A stretch of 14,165 nucleotides of DNA from an uncultured Peptococcaceae bacterium (GCA_937892995.1 CALBJS010000206.1:1-14165), one strand, 5' to 3'. Positions 1-7,735 are shown, counted from the first letter of the stretch. Notes: a model not told the origin generated them from the letters alone. A program made the numbers and translations.

Positions 1-518
1 CTTTATTACTTATTCAAAAGAGACTTCCCTGGTTATTGGTCTTGGTATTTATGAATATCTTTTCGGGAGCAGGAATCGCCTATTTCGAGGAAACTATTAG
101 TACAGCCATAGCCTTAGTCTTCTTTTTACCTTTATTGATTGGTAGCGGAGGTAACGCCGGTTCCCAATCGGCTACCCTCATGATTCGTTCTTTAGCTGTG
201 GGTGATGTAAAAATAGGGGATTGGTTTAGATTGCTCAGGAAAGAAGTTTTTGTGGCCCTATTATTAGGCGTGGTGATGGGCTTGGCTGTTTCTGTTATCG
301 GAGTCTTTAGAGCAGGAATAGATGTAGCAGTAGTAGTGACTTTGGCCATGATTGCGGTAATCGTAGTAGGAAGTACCATCGGCATGTCTTTACCATTCAT
401 CTTCACAAAATTGAAGCTCGATCCGGCTACTGCCAGCGGTCCTTTAGTTGCTTCTATGGTAGATATTACAGGAATACTGATTTATTTTTCTATCGCCACC
501 TGGTATTTAGGGATATAA
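1..518 (+). CDS. mgtE: MgtE-type magnesium channel/transporter, C-terminal part (5' end outside window)
   Basis: This is the C-terminal membrane domain of an MgtE-family Mg2+ channel. The reading frame is open from base 3 with no stop, so the gene starts upstream and the cytoplasmic N and CBS domains are not visible. The visible part begins with RLPWLLVLVFMNIFSG and continues with FEETI, both typical of the family. The hallmark GSGGNAGSQSATLMIRSLAVG-type loop follows, covering about bases 140-210. Near the end, in SMVDITGILIYF (Asp codon at 462-464), sits the acidic residue that the family uses in the last helix for Mg2+ coordination; that role comes from knowledge of the family. The TTG at 36 is internal and not a start. 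A stem-loop follows 3 bases after the stop. Confidence 0.88.
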   Translation, partial: LLLIQKRLPWLLVLVFMNIFSGAGIAYFEETISTAIALVFFLPLLIGSGGNAGSQSATLMIRSLAVGDVKIGDWFRLLRKEVFVALLLGVVMGLAVSVIGVFRAGIDVAVVVTLAMIAVIVVGSTIGMSLPFIFTKLKLDPATASGPLVASMVDITGILIYFSIATWYLGI

Positions 519-521
519 TAA

Positions 522-550
522 AGGTGCCTGAAGGCTAACTTTAGGCACCT
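522..550 (+). terminator. stem-loop after mgtE (weak terminator or processing hairpin)
   Basis: An 11-pair stem (522-532 with 540-550, core AGGTGCCT/AGGCACCT, one G-T pair) encloses a 7-base loop. It begins just after the mgtE stop. No T-run follows (the next bases are ggttgctagc), so it is not a standard intrinsic terminator. It may let part of the transcription through to the small exported-protein gene, for which no promoter of its own is visible in the 74-base gap. Confidence 0.4.
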
Positions 551-592
551 GGTTGCTAGCAGAAATAACTTTGTAAACGGGGAGGAATTCTG

Positions 593-976
593 TTGAGTAA
601 GAAAATTCTTGCTATCACTCTAATAATTAGCTGCTTTCTCCTAAATAGTATGCCGGCCCCAGCTTTAGACTTTAATGCCGGGAAAACTGCTAGAACTGCG
701 AACTCTGCTGAAATGGGGGTGCAGAAGGTATTATCCAAAAAAGATGAAGCAATCTTAGAAAAGTTTCGGAATGCAAAGAAGTGGATTGGGGAACGGAAAC
801 CTTTAGTTAATAGGTTTTTTACTGACAATATGGTCAGGTTCAAAAATGGAATGGACAAAGCTTTTCAAGACATTATGACTAAAATTAAGGAGTTCAAAGA
901 TAAGGTAGATAGGAAAAACTATACTCTGATGGAAAAGCAAAGAACACCCAGCCTATATTTAGAAGAATATTCCTGA
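593..976 (+). CDS. small exported protein of unknown function
   Basis: A 127-residue protein starting at TTG, chosen because GGGGAGG (579-585) lies 7 bases upstream. The N terminus MSKKILAITLIISCFLLNS is an export signal. It could be cleaved after Ala24 (APA motif). Alternatively IISC at residues 11-14 fits a lipobox with a short hydrophobic core, so secreted versus lipid-anchored is undecided. The remaining ~100 residues are highly charged and predicted mostly helical, with many Lys/Glu (KKDEAILEKFRNAKKW, IMTKIKEFKDKVDRK). There is no catalytic motif and no second membrane segment. I do not recognise a family. It follows mgtE on the same strand and may be cotranscribed with it. The only support for a link to Mg2+ transport is position. 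Confidence 0.65.
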   Translation: MSKKILAITLIISCFLLNSMPAPALDFNAGKTARTANSAEMGVQKVLSKKDEAILEKFRNAKKWIGERKPLVNRFFTDNMVRFKNGMDKAFQDIMTKIKEFKDKVDRKNYTLMEKQRTPSLYLEEYS

Positions 977-1050
977 TTATCCACCTTCTTCATATATAGC
1001 AAGTATAAATTATTCCTCAGATACCGGGTTATTCATACAGGATTTCCTTG

Positions 1051-1079
1051 GGAGAGATAATCTCTAGTTTTAGGTTTGC
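1051..1079 (+). terminator. small hairpin with T-rich tail
   Basis: AGAGA (1053-1057), loop TAA and TCTCT (1061-1065) form a short perfect hairpin followed by agttttaggttt. It lies 75 bases beyond the exported-protein gene, in the gap between convergent genes. It is a possible weak terminator for the plus strand; five pairs is marginal. Confidence 0.3.
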
Positions 1080-1103
1080 TAATAGATAAATATATTTTTT
1101 TTT

Positions 1104-1820
1104 TTAAAGGTCCTTGAAAGGATTAGTCCTCACTTCTAGGCTGTAGAGGTGAGGATAGTTTTTACTGATATTTTCAAGATAATTCAGCCATTCAATAATC
1201 AGACTGCTATAGATTCTTTCGATATCGGTAGTCAGGTGGTCGATATCTGCCGGAGTCAATGGTCCGATCGATGAACGTTGGAATAATTCTTGTTGTAAGT
1301 GGAAGATGGAAAGGATCAAGAAATTAAAAGAACGGTCTTCTGCTAAAATAGGATTCTGCAATAGGGTGAGCATAAACTTTCGTCGTTCATTCAGGAAAAA
1401 AGAGAGTGGCCCGAAGTCACTGTCTACTAATTCGAACGGGGTTGCTATGGTGAGGGTTTTTGCTTCTATAAAATCCTCAGATGTCCATTTTTCGGAAAAG
1501 AGAAGGTTAGCACTTAGCCGGAGGGTATTTTTATTGGATTGAGAAAGTAGCTTAAGGAGGAAAAGTCCCATTTCGGAGTAAAATAAGCCGATAGTTGTAT
1601 TTTTCTTTCTATATAACAGGGGTTTCTCTCGTATTTTGAGCAATTCATCAAGAACGAAGGTGGTGAAGAGGACTAAGAGCGGAAGAAAAGCAATATTTAA
1701 GAAAAAACTTTCGATTATGACTTCGGGTTTGCCAAAAACTAAATAGTATAAAAGGTATAAGACGAATGAAATAAAGATGAAGATCAGGATGCTTTTGCGA
1801 TGGGTATCGCGAACCTTCAT
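1104..1820 (-). CDS. membrane-anchored protein of unknown function
   Basis: A 238-residue protein with ATG at 1818-1820 and a strong AAGGAGG site about 6 bases upstream. Two hydrophobic segments sit at the N terminus (about residues 10-29, ILIFIFISFVLYLLYYLVFG, and 36-58). A cytoplasmic-looking remainder of ~175 residues follows, rich in Leu, Phe and charged residues. The end of the protein (EWLNYLENISKNYPHLYSLEVRTNPF) resembles tails I associate with uncharacterised bacterial membrane proteins, but I cannot name a family. No catalytic motif is visible. It starts 35 bases after the stop of the Fn3/CWB2 surface-protein gene, with no promoter visible between, so the two are probably cotranscribed. 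A role in placing or exporting the surface protein is conceivable but only inferred from position. The stop codon overlaps an 11-T tract (plus strand 1095-1105). Confidence 0.7.
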   Translation of the reverse strand: MKVRDTHRKSILIFIFISFVLYLLYYLVFGKPEVIIESFFLNIAFLPLLVLFTTFVLDELLKIREKPLLYRKKNTTIGLFYSEMGLFLLKLLSQSNKNTLRLSANLLFSEKWTSEDFIEAKTLTIATPFELVDSDFGPLSFFLNERRKFMLTLLQNPILAEDRSFNFLILSIFHLQQELFQRSSIGPLTPADIDHLTTDIERIYSSLIIEWLNYLENISKNYPHLYSLEVRTNPFKDL

Positions 1821-1855
1821 GAATAAACCTCCTTGGATATGCAGAGAATGGTACT

Positions 1856-4750
1856 TTATTCAATGGCGGCTGGGGTGGTATCCGAAGCTTCTGAGGACAA
1901 ATCACTAGAGCCAATGCTGTTGGAGGCTTTTACTTTGTAATAGTAGGCAGTTTTTGGTGATAGGCCAGTGTCGGTATAAGTCTCAGAGGGGACACCCTCA
2001 ATAATTGAAGTGTAAGTTCCGGTGGAAGAGGACGATCTGTAAATGGAATAGGAAGTTGCTCCGTCTATCTTGGACCAGGTTAACGTTATTTGACTGGAGC
2101 TGTCGGCAGTAGCTGTAAGATCCCTTGGTGCCGCTGGATAAGTTGTTGCACTAACCTCTGAAGAATAGGAACTTGAGCCTGCACTATTAGAGGCGAGCAC
2201 CTTATAATAGTAGGTGGTATTTGCAGCTAAGTCGGTATTGGTATAGGAAGTAGAGGATACAGTGCTAACAAGGCCGTAGATCCCGGAAGGGGAGGTGGAG
2301 GTGTAAACGGAATAGGACGTTGCTCCGTCTACAGCGGTCCAGGATAACTCTATTTGAGTTGAGCTAAGGGCTAGGGCTGTAAGTTTTGTAGGAACAGGCG
2401 GTTTACTGCCCGCGTTGGTGGTTGCACTAGCGGTTGCAGAATAAGCACTTGAGCCGGCACTATTGACGGCCCGTATTTTATAATAGTAAGCAGTATTTGC
2501 GGCCAGACCACTATTCGTATACGCTGTGGATGTTACAGTAGTAAGAAGGGAGTAAGTCCCGGAGGAAGAAGTCGACCTGTAAATAGAGTAAGAAGTTGCT
2601 CCGCTAACCGCAGACCAGGACAAAACTATTTGGCTGGAACTCTTAGCTGAAGCGGTAAGATTGGTAGGGATAGACGGGATGATAGCGGCAAAGGTAGTAG
2701 CATTAGCCACTGCAGAATAGGAGCTTGAACCGGCATTATTACCAGCCCGAATTTTATAATAATAGGTAGTATTCGCAGCCAGACCGGTGTTGGTATACGC
2801 TGTGGATGTCACGGTAGTAAGAAGGGAGTAGGTTCCGGAAGAAGAGGTTGCTCTGTAAATAGAGTAAGAAGTTGCTCCACTGACCGCAGACCAAGACAAA
2901 GATATTTGGCTGGAGCTTTTAGCTGAAGCAGTAAAATTGGAAGGAACAGACGGCACACTAATTGAGGTCTTGGCATTGGCTACGGCGGAATAAGGGCTTG
3001 AACCGGCACTGCTTAAGGCTCGAACCTTATAATAATAAGTGGTATTCGCTTTAAGACCGGTGTTGGTATAAGATGTGGAAGTTACGGTGGAAAGAAGAGA
3101 GTAAGTACCGCCGGAAGAGGTAGCTCGGTAAATAGAATAAGAAGTTGCTCCATTTACCGAAGACCAAGATAGTGCTATTTGACTTAAGCTTTTAGCTGTT
3201 GCGGTAAGATTAGTGGGGGCGGACGGGATGCTGGTGGTACCGGTTAGGATATTATTGATAACGCTTTGCGGGACTACGCTTGTTCCTCCAAAAGTGATTA
3301 GTTTATTAATACTTTCATTATTATCTTTAAAATATTTTATGGTAACGGCCTGGAGTGGATTGCTAATAAGCACCACCGGTGAATTTGTAAGCGAAGCTAA
3401 AGCCGAACCTGCTAAAGCATCGGGAAAAGATTGGCCCGTCGCCAGATAACAGTTACCGAGGTTAAGCTCATTAGCGAATTCTTTCAGGATACTGCTATTG
3501 GTTTCATAGCGATTGGTCCCACTTAGTCTTCGGGGCGAGGGAAGTTGATTGAGCACCCTGTTACTAACCGCACTTGTCCCACCTACTATATAGGTGCTTT
3601 GAATATTTTCAAGATATTGTTTTAAGATGCTCGGCAAACTGTCTTGGGGAGTAAGCAGGATGGGGATACCTTTCATAGCGGCAATAGGGGCAATGGACAA
3701 AGCATCGGCGAAGTTTCCACCGGTGGCGATAATGGCTTGATCGCGATTTCCTAAAGTCTGAGCGACTCTGAATGATGTTTCGTAACGGTTATTGCCGGCA
3801 ATTCTTGAAACTGAGATGCCCATGTTTTTAATTTCCAGCTCAGCAGAAAAGGGAATGACTCCCGAGCCCCCAATAAGGAAAACATGATTAACGTTTAAAC
3901 GCGAAAGCTCAGCCTTGGTTTTTGGGTCTAAGCCGGCCTTGGAGGTTAATAAGATAGGGGCATTATACTTAGAGGCCAGCGGTGCGCTGCATAAGGCATC
4001 AGGATAATTTTCTCCGCTGACGATAATGGCGTAGGAAGAATAATCCCAGCCCGATTGGGAGATCTTGGCCGAGGTTTCATATCTGTTATTGCCGGCTAAG
4101 CGATCGGATGTTATGCGGGTTGAAGCAGAACTGCCGGTAGCGGTGGTACTGGCTATCTCGGAAAAAGAATTAGAACCGGAACTATTGACAGCTTCCACTT
4201 GATAATAGTAAGTTCTACCGGAAGTTAAGTTGCCATCGGTATAATTGGTAGAGGTGGTTCTAGCCAGCTCGGTATAAGTCCCCGAATAAGAAGTTGCTCT
4301 ATGAATAATATAGGAGGTTGTTCTACTTACGGAATTCCAGGAAAGATAGATTTGTCCTGAGCCGATGGCCTTTGCCGATAGATTGGAGAATGTGGCGTAA
4401 GTAGTAGCGGAAGCTATAGCTGAGTAAGGACTGGAACCGGCACTATTAACTGCCTGAATTTTATAATAATAGGTTTTATTGGACGTCAGATCTGTGTCTG
4501 TATAACGCCTGGTTGTGACTGAATCGAGATAGGAGTAAGTTCCGGAGGAGGAAGTTGAGCGATAAATATCGTAAGAGGTTGCATCACTCACAGAACTCCA
4601 AGTTAGGCTTATTTCACTTGTACTTAGGGCCGATGCAGAGAAGTTTGTCGGGGTAGACGGAGCATTGAGAGCTAAAGCTATTGGTGGTGATAGGAAAGAA
4701 ATCAGGAAACATAAGCCTATGGCCATTAGATTACGGTGGAATCTTCTCAT
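1856..4750 (-). CDS. cell-surface protein: signal peptide, 2 Fn3, 3 CWB2, 5 Fn3
   Basis: A 964-residue exported protein. I chose ATG 4748-4750 because GGAAGGG lies about 7 bases upstream. A TTG 24 bases earlier would place that site inside the gene. Residues 1-28 are a signal peptide (basic MRRFHRN, hydrophobic core, AxA-like end). Two Fn3 domains follow (about 29-117, 118-203). Three CWB2 repeats (about 210-502) come next, each opening with a RLAGNNRYETS-like motif (RLAGNNRYETS, RIAGNNRYETS, RLSGTNRYETN) and carrying a PDALAGS-like segment and an IGG or VGG strand. Five more Fn3 domains (508-960) each carry YYYK. CWB2 triplets are known to bind secondary cell-wall polymers non-covalently. 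No LPXTG, C-terminal membrane helix or enzymatic domain is visible, so an adhesive, structural or spacer role is likely. It is transcribed from the promoter at 4807 and precedes the 238-residue membrane protein. Confidence 0.9.
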   Translation of the reverse strand: MRRFHRNLMAIGLCFLISFLSPPIALALNAPSTPTNFSASALSTSEISLTWSSVSDATSYDIYRSTSSSGTYSYLDSVTTRRYTDTDLTSNKTYYYKIQAVNSAGSSPYSAIASATTYATFSNLSAKAIGSGQIYLSWNSVSRTTSYIIHRATSYSGTYTELARTTSTNYTDGNLTSGRTYYYQVEAVNSSGSNSFSEIASTTATGSSASTRITSDRLAGNNRYETSAKISQSGWDYSSYAIIVSGENYPDALCSAPLASKYNAPILLTSKAGLDPKTKAELSRLNVNHVFLIGGSGVIPFSAELEIKNMGISVSRIAGNNRYETSFRVAQTLGNRDQAIIATGGNFADALSIAPIAAMKGIPILLTPQDSLPSILKQYLENIQSTYIVGGTSAVSNRVLNQLPSPRRLSGTNRYETNSSILKEFANELNLGNCYLATGQSFPDALAGSALASLTNSPVVLISNPLQAVTIKYFKDNNESINKLITFGGTSVVPQSVINNILTGTTSIPSAPTNLTATAKSLSQIALSWSSVNGATSYSIYRATSSGGTYSLLSTVTSTSYTNTGLKANTTYYYKVRALSSAGSSPYSAVANAKTSISVPSVPSNFTASAKSSSQISLSWSAVSGATSYSIYRATSSSGTYSLLTTVTSTAYTNTGLAANTTYYYKIRAGNNAGSSSYSAVANATTFAAIIPSIPTNLTASAKSSSQIVLSWSAVSGATSYSIYRSTSSSGTYSLLTTVTSTAYTNSGLAANTAYYYKIRAVNSAGSSAYSATASATTNAGSKPPVPTKLTALALSSTQIELSWTAVDGATSYSVYTSTSPSGIYGLVSTVSSTSYTNTDLAANTTYYYKVLASNSAGSSSYSSEVSATTYPAAPRDLTATADSSSQITLTWSKIDGATSYSIYRSSSSTGTYTSIIEGVPSETYTDTGLSPKTAYYYKVKASNSIGSSDLSSEASDTTPAAIE
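1871..3229 (-). repeat. five tandem Fn3-encoding repeats (C-terminal block)
   Basis: Units of about 264-276 bases: 3229-2966, 2965-2693, 2692-2417, 2416-2141 and 2140-1871. Each encodes a Fn3 domain with the landmarks LSWS, GATSYS(I/V)Y, GTY, TNTGL and YYYK. The second and third units are the closest pair, with roughly 13 amino-acid differences over about 88 aligned positions, and long stretches are nearly identical in DNA. This suggests recent duplication or gene conversion. Assemblies may collapse or expand the copy number here. Confidence 0.85.
4142..4666 (-). repeat. two Fn3-encoding repeats (N-terminal block)
   Basis: Units at 4666-4400 and 4399-4142 encode the two Fn3 domains between the signal peptide and the CWB2 triplet. 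The first keeps the TYYYKI and GSSPYSAI landmarks. The second is more diverged (SYIIHRATSYSGTYTEL, TYYYQVEAVNSSGSNSFSEI). They are clearly older relatives of the C-terminal units. Confidence 0.75.
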
Positions 4751-4806
4751 CTTTTTTCCCTTCCTTATAAACAATAATCTCTTTGTATTCTATGTAAGGT
4801 GATTCG

Positions 4807-4815
4807 ATTATACCA
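4807..4815 (-). promoter_or_regulatory. extended -10 promoter for the Fn3/CWB2 gene
   Basis: On the minus strand the sequence reads TGG TATAAT, a perfect -10 hexamer (4807-4812) with the extended TGn element (4813-4815). The -35 region is poor. Transcription would start near 4800, giving a 5' leader of about 50 bases to the ATG at 4750. Confidence 0.6.
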
Positions 4816-4942
4816 TATTTGGGTATATTTTCCTTGATATTTTTGCTTGTTAAACAACTGTATTAATTTAGTTTAAGAAAGATATTAGATTAAAGATAGG
4901 TAATGTTTGGCGGATTATCGGAACGGGGGTGGACGAGCCTTA

Positions 4943-6220
4943 CTAATCTCCGGCAGTTACCAGCAGTTCAGTAGTACTTACTATATCAAAAGGGAAATCA
5001 TCATCACCTGGGCTATTGTGCTTAGTAACAGCGATATACTTTCCACTGGGATTTAGATACATGTAAACAAGCCATGTATCACCGTAATCGCCAGTTTGAG
5101 TTAGCTTTTGGGTTTTAGTACTGTAAGCTAAATATTTATTTGCATATTCTCCTTTAGATTTATCCAAGTTTGCAACACTAAATAAAAAAATGTATTCTTC
5201 ATCTCTTTCAAAAGCACCCAGAAAATGACTGAATTGGTGTCTATCTTTATCCTCATCTGGAAAATCACGGGGACCATTATACATTTCGTAAGTGATTTGC
5301 TGCAAAGTTACAGGATCAAAAATCGTTCCTTGGTAGATACCGCCGGTTGTGTCTCCCGTCATAAAACATAGCTTGCTATTGTTAGTCCGGAAAATACCGT
5401 CGCTTAGCAGATTCTTATCTGAAATAAGAACGGATTTTTTTGTCTCGATATCAAATAGAAAAGTATTAAAATCCCCATCTTTGGATTCTCTGGAATAAAC
5501 AAAACTCGTTTCATTCACGGGAATTAAGATTTCAGCATCTTTGATTAGCTCCTGTTCGCCGCTTTTATCTGCAGCATAAATACTGGGAGGGAATTTAAGG
5601 TTACGTCTGCTGTTATAGTAGAGCTTATCTTTCAATTGGGTTACCTTTGTAGACCAGTAAAGATAGGGTACTTCGCAATTATGACTAAGCCCGGTAATCT
5701 CTGGAGAATATTCTTCCGTAATTTGCACTTCTTCCCCTGTAGAGATGTTGACACTAAATAGACGATAACTAGTGGAAAAGAAGATGTTTTCGTTATCTAG
5801 CCACCCTGCTTCATTTATGTAGGGCTTATGTCCATCTGAACCTAGGCGGTATTTTTCAGTATTCAACAGCATTATGCTCGCATCTTTCGTAGCGTCCCGA
5901 ACTTCAAGAGTATTGTCAAAACTTCCTATTGTAATCAGGATGTATTTCGATTTATCAGGTGATAAGAAGAAATTTGCCCAAGAAATGTCCCTTTGAGAAA
6001 TGTCCCCCGACATCAGCGTAATAGTAGTACTATCTGAGGGGAAGAAGGCCTGAACTCCTTGATCGGTCAAATAAAACAATCTATCTTCCTGCCATTTAAT
6101 AGATAGGGCTCGTATATCCTTAGGAAGCTCCGGCTCTTTGACTGAGACAGGGGTACTGGATTGGCATCCGGCAAGAATGAGCAGAAGAAAACAGATGAAG
6201 CCAAATAAGAATTTTCGCAT
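4943..6220 (-). CDS. putative lipoprotein with beta-propeller-like repeats
   Basis: A 425-residue protein with ATG at 6218-6220 preceded by GGGAGGG about 7 bases upstream. The N terminus MRKFLFGFICFLLLILAGC is a lipoprotein signal with lipobox LAGC, and Cys19 would be the lipidated residue. The rest has repeated blade-like segments: a short beta strand such as DRLFYLTDQGVQAF, NIFFSTSYRLFSVNISTGE, TSFVYSRESKDGDFNTFLFD or KLCFMTGDTTGGIYQGTIFD, then a polar turn. This is typical of TolB/WD40-like propellers. I do not recognise a named family. It would be anchored on the outer face of the membrane. No obvious partner is adjacent: the upstream neighbour, the MFS transporter, is divergent. The 3' end is 192 bases from the ATG of the next minus-strand gene, which has its own promoter. 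Confidence 0.75.
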   Translation of the reverse strand: MRKFLFGFICFLLLILAGCQSSTPVSVKEPELPKDIRALSIKWQEDRLFYLTDQGVQAFFPSDSTTITLMSGDISQRDISWANFFLSPDKSKYILITIGSFDNTLEVRDATKDASIMLLNTEKYRLGSDGHKPYINEAGWLDNENIFFSTSYRLFSVNISTGEEVQITEEYSPEITGLSHNCEVPYLYWSTKVTQLKDKLYYNSRRNLKFPPSIYAADKSGEQELIKDAEILIPVNETSFVYSRESKDGDFNTFLFDIETKKSVLISDKNLLSDGIFRTNNSKLCFMTGDTTGGIYQGTIFDPVTLQQITYEMYNGPRDFPDEDKDRHQFSHFLGAFERDEEYIFLFSVANLDKSKGEYANKYLAYSTKTQKLTQTGDYGDTWLVYMYLNPSGKYIAVTKHNSPGDDDFPFDIVSTTELLVTAGD

Positions 6221-6273
6221 TAAAAATCCCTCCCGGTATTTGGTGAAGCACTGGTCATGATATGAAATGCCCC

Positions 6274-6323
6274 GGCACCTCTTTGCGGAACATCTTTAAA
6301 GCTCTAATAAAGCCCCCGGTGCC
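6274..6323 (-). repeat. inverted repeat in the lipoprotein upstream region
   Basis: GGCACC (6274-6279) and GGTGCC (6318-6323) are complementary 6-base arms, each with a run of C beside it, separated by 38 bases. They lie upstream of the lipoprotein start and away from the MFS promoter. This could be a weak leader hairpin or an operator. I found no convincing -35/-10 pair for the lipoprotein gene in 6221-6400. Confidence 0.25.
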
Positions 6324-6407
6324 AAGAAATAATGTTCTAGCATTGTCTCTCCATAATATGTAAAGCATTCTCTGAAATGTCGGTTTTTCCTTTGTCTTTG
6401 AAAAGAT

Positions 6408-6449
6408 ATTGCTTAGATACTCAAGATTTAAGCAATTTGGTGATATAAT
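6408..6449 (+). promoter_or_regulatory. extended -10 promoter with overlapping dyad, MFS gene
   Basis: TGA TATAAT (6441-6449) is an extended -10 element. The -35 position has no consensus hexamer but is occupied by an inverted repeat, ATTGCTTA (6408-6415) and TAAGCAAT (6429-6436), perfect over 8 bases with a 13-base spacer. A dyad in that position is a plausible operator for a repressor or activator of the transporter gene. No regulator gene adjoins it. Confidence 0.5.
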
Positions 6450-6517
6450 ACTACAGACTATATTGGATGAAATAGTGAGTAGTAACTTTAAGATTACAAT
6501 TATGGGGAGCGTACAGT

Positions 6518-7735
6518 ATGCATGATGTTAAGGGAAATCAATGGATTTTAAGGGCTGTAATTTTTTTGACCAGTCAGACGATTTCCCTCTTCGGTTCATC
6601 TATTGTAGGCTTTGCTATTATTTGGTATATTACCCTGGAGACATCCTCGGGAAGTCTGATGACTATTTCCATTCTCTGTACTTTTTTACCCCAGATCTTG
6701 ATTTCCCTTTTTGCCGGAGTCTGGGCAGATAGGTACAGTAGAAAAAAATTAATAATTTTCTCTGATTTATTTATAAGCTTTGCAACCCTGATCCTGGCTA
6801 TATTTTTCTTATCCGGTGTAAAGTCTTTATCTCTGATATTTCTAGCGTCTATTATTCGTTCCATCGGTGCTGGGGTGCAAACACCGGCGGTGGGAGCTAT
6901 CTTACCCCAAATTGTTCCCATGGAAAAGTTGACAAGGGTAAACGGAATTAATAGTGTAATAAGCTCGGTTACGCTGCTGCTCTCTCCTGCCGTCGGTGCA
7001 CTTCTCCTAGGCAGTGCAGGATTCGCCTATGCCCTTTTATTTGATGTTGTTACTGCTATTATAGCGGTAATTGTCTTGAGCTTTCTCCAAGTAGAGGCTA
7101 TCGTAAAGTCTGAGAAAGCAGCATCCACCATCAAGGAATTGATATCGGGGATAAGATACATTAGGGAACACATTCTTATTAAGTATTTATTGATATTTTA
7201 TGCCTTATTCTTTTTCCTGATTACCCCGGCAGCTTTCTTGACGCCTCTTTTGGTAGAGAGGAGCTTTGGAAGTGATGTCTGGAGATTGATGGCTAACGAA
7301 TTGTCTTGGACTATCGGTTCTGTTCTGGGAGGGATTTTTATTTCGATTAGGGGAGGTTTTAAAAACCGAATTTATACCATGGCTGTAGCTTGCCTTGCTT
7401 TTGGGATTACCTTTGCTCTGTTGGGGGTGGCGAATAATTTTATTCTTTATCTAACCATAATGCTTATTTCCGGGATTTTTATGCCGATTTTCAGCACATC
7501 GGAAATAGTACTAATTCAGGAAAATGTAGAAGAATTAATGCTGGGTCGGGTGTTTTCTATCATTCAAATAATTGCTTCGGTTACGATGCCTCTCGGTATG
7601 GTTATTTTCGGACCCATTGCTGATATTATTAAAATTGAGTATCTGATGATCGGAACCGGGATATTTCTTTCTTTTTTGGCCTTATACATATTCTCTAATA
7701 AAACAATTCTTTGCATGGATGAAGGCAATAAGTAG
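6518..7735 (+). CDS. MFS transporter, drug-efflux-like (DHA3/MefA type)
   Basis: A 405-residue integral membrane protein with the spacing of about 12 transmembrane helices. ATG 6518 is preceded by GGGGAG (6504-6509) at an 8-base spacing. The MFS motif between helices 2 and 3 is GVWADRYSRKK (residues 67-77). The N-terminal order SQTISLFGSSIVGFAIIWYI and a later VNGINSVISSVTLLLSPAVG are typical of the proton-driven macrolide/multidrug exporter branch (DHA3). The substrate cannot be read from sequence. It is monocistronic by layout: a divergent lipoprotein lies upstream and a gene with its own possible promoter downstream. The dyad over its -35 region suggests inducible expression. Confidence 0.87.
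   Translation: MHDVKGNQWILRAVIFLTSQTISLFGSSIVGFAIIWYITLETSSGSLMTISILCTFLPQILISLFAGVWADRYSRKKLIIFSDLFISFATLILAIFFLSGVKSLSLIFLASIIRSIGAGVQTPAVGAILPQIVPMEKLTRVNGINSVISSVTLLLSPAVGALLLGSAGFAYALLFDVVTAIIAVIVLSFLQVEAIVKSEKAASTIKELISGIRYIREHILIKYLLIFYALFFFLITPAAFLTPLLVERSFGSDVWRLMANELSWTIGSVLGGIFISIRGGFKNRIYTMAVACLAFGITFALLGVANNFILYLTIMLISGIFMPIFSTSEIVLIQENVEELMLGRVFSIIQIIASVTMPLGMVIFGPIADIIKIEYLMIGTGIFLSFLALYIFSNKTILCMDEGNK

Noticed and set aside
80..406. Minus-strand 108-codon frame opposite mgtE
   Set aside because: Shadow frame: Thr/Lys-rich low complexity, and the plus strand carries clear MgtE motifs.
1871..3229. Regularly spaced repeats as a CRISPR-like array
   Set aside because: The repeats are about 270 bases long, in frame, and encode Fn3 domains.
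4750..4774. TTG start 24 bases upstream of the chosen ATG for the Fn3/CWB2 gene
   Set aside because: The ribosome binding site GGAAGGG lies between the two starts and serves the ATG. The upstream TTG has only a weak purine stretch before it.
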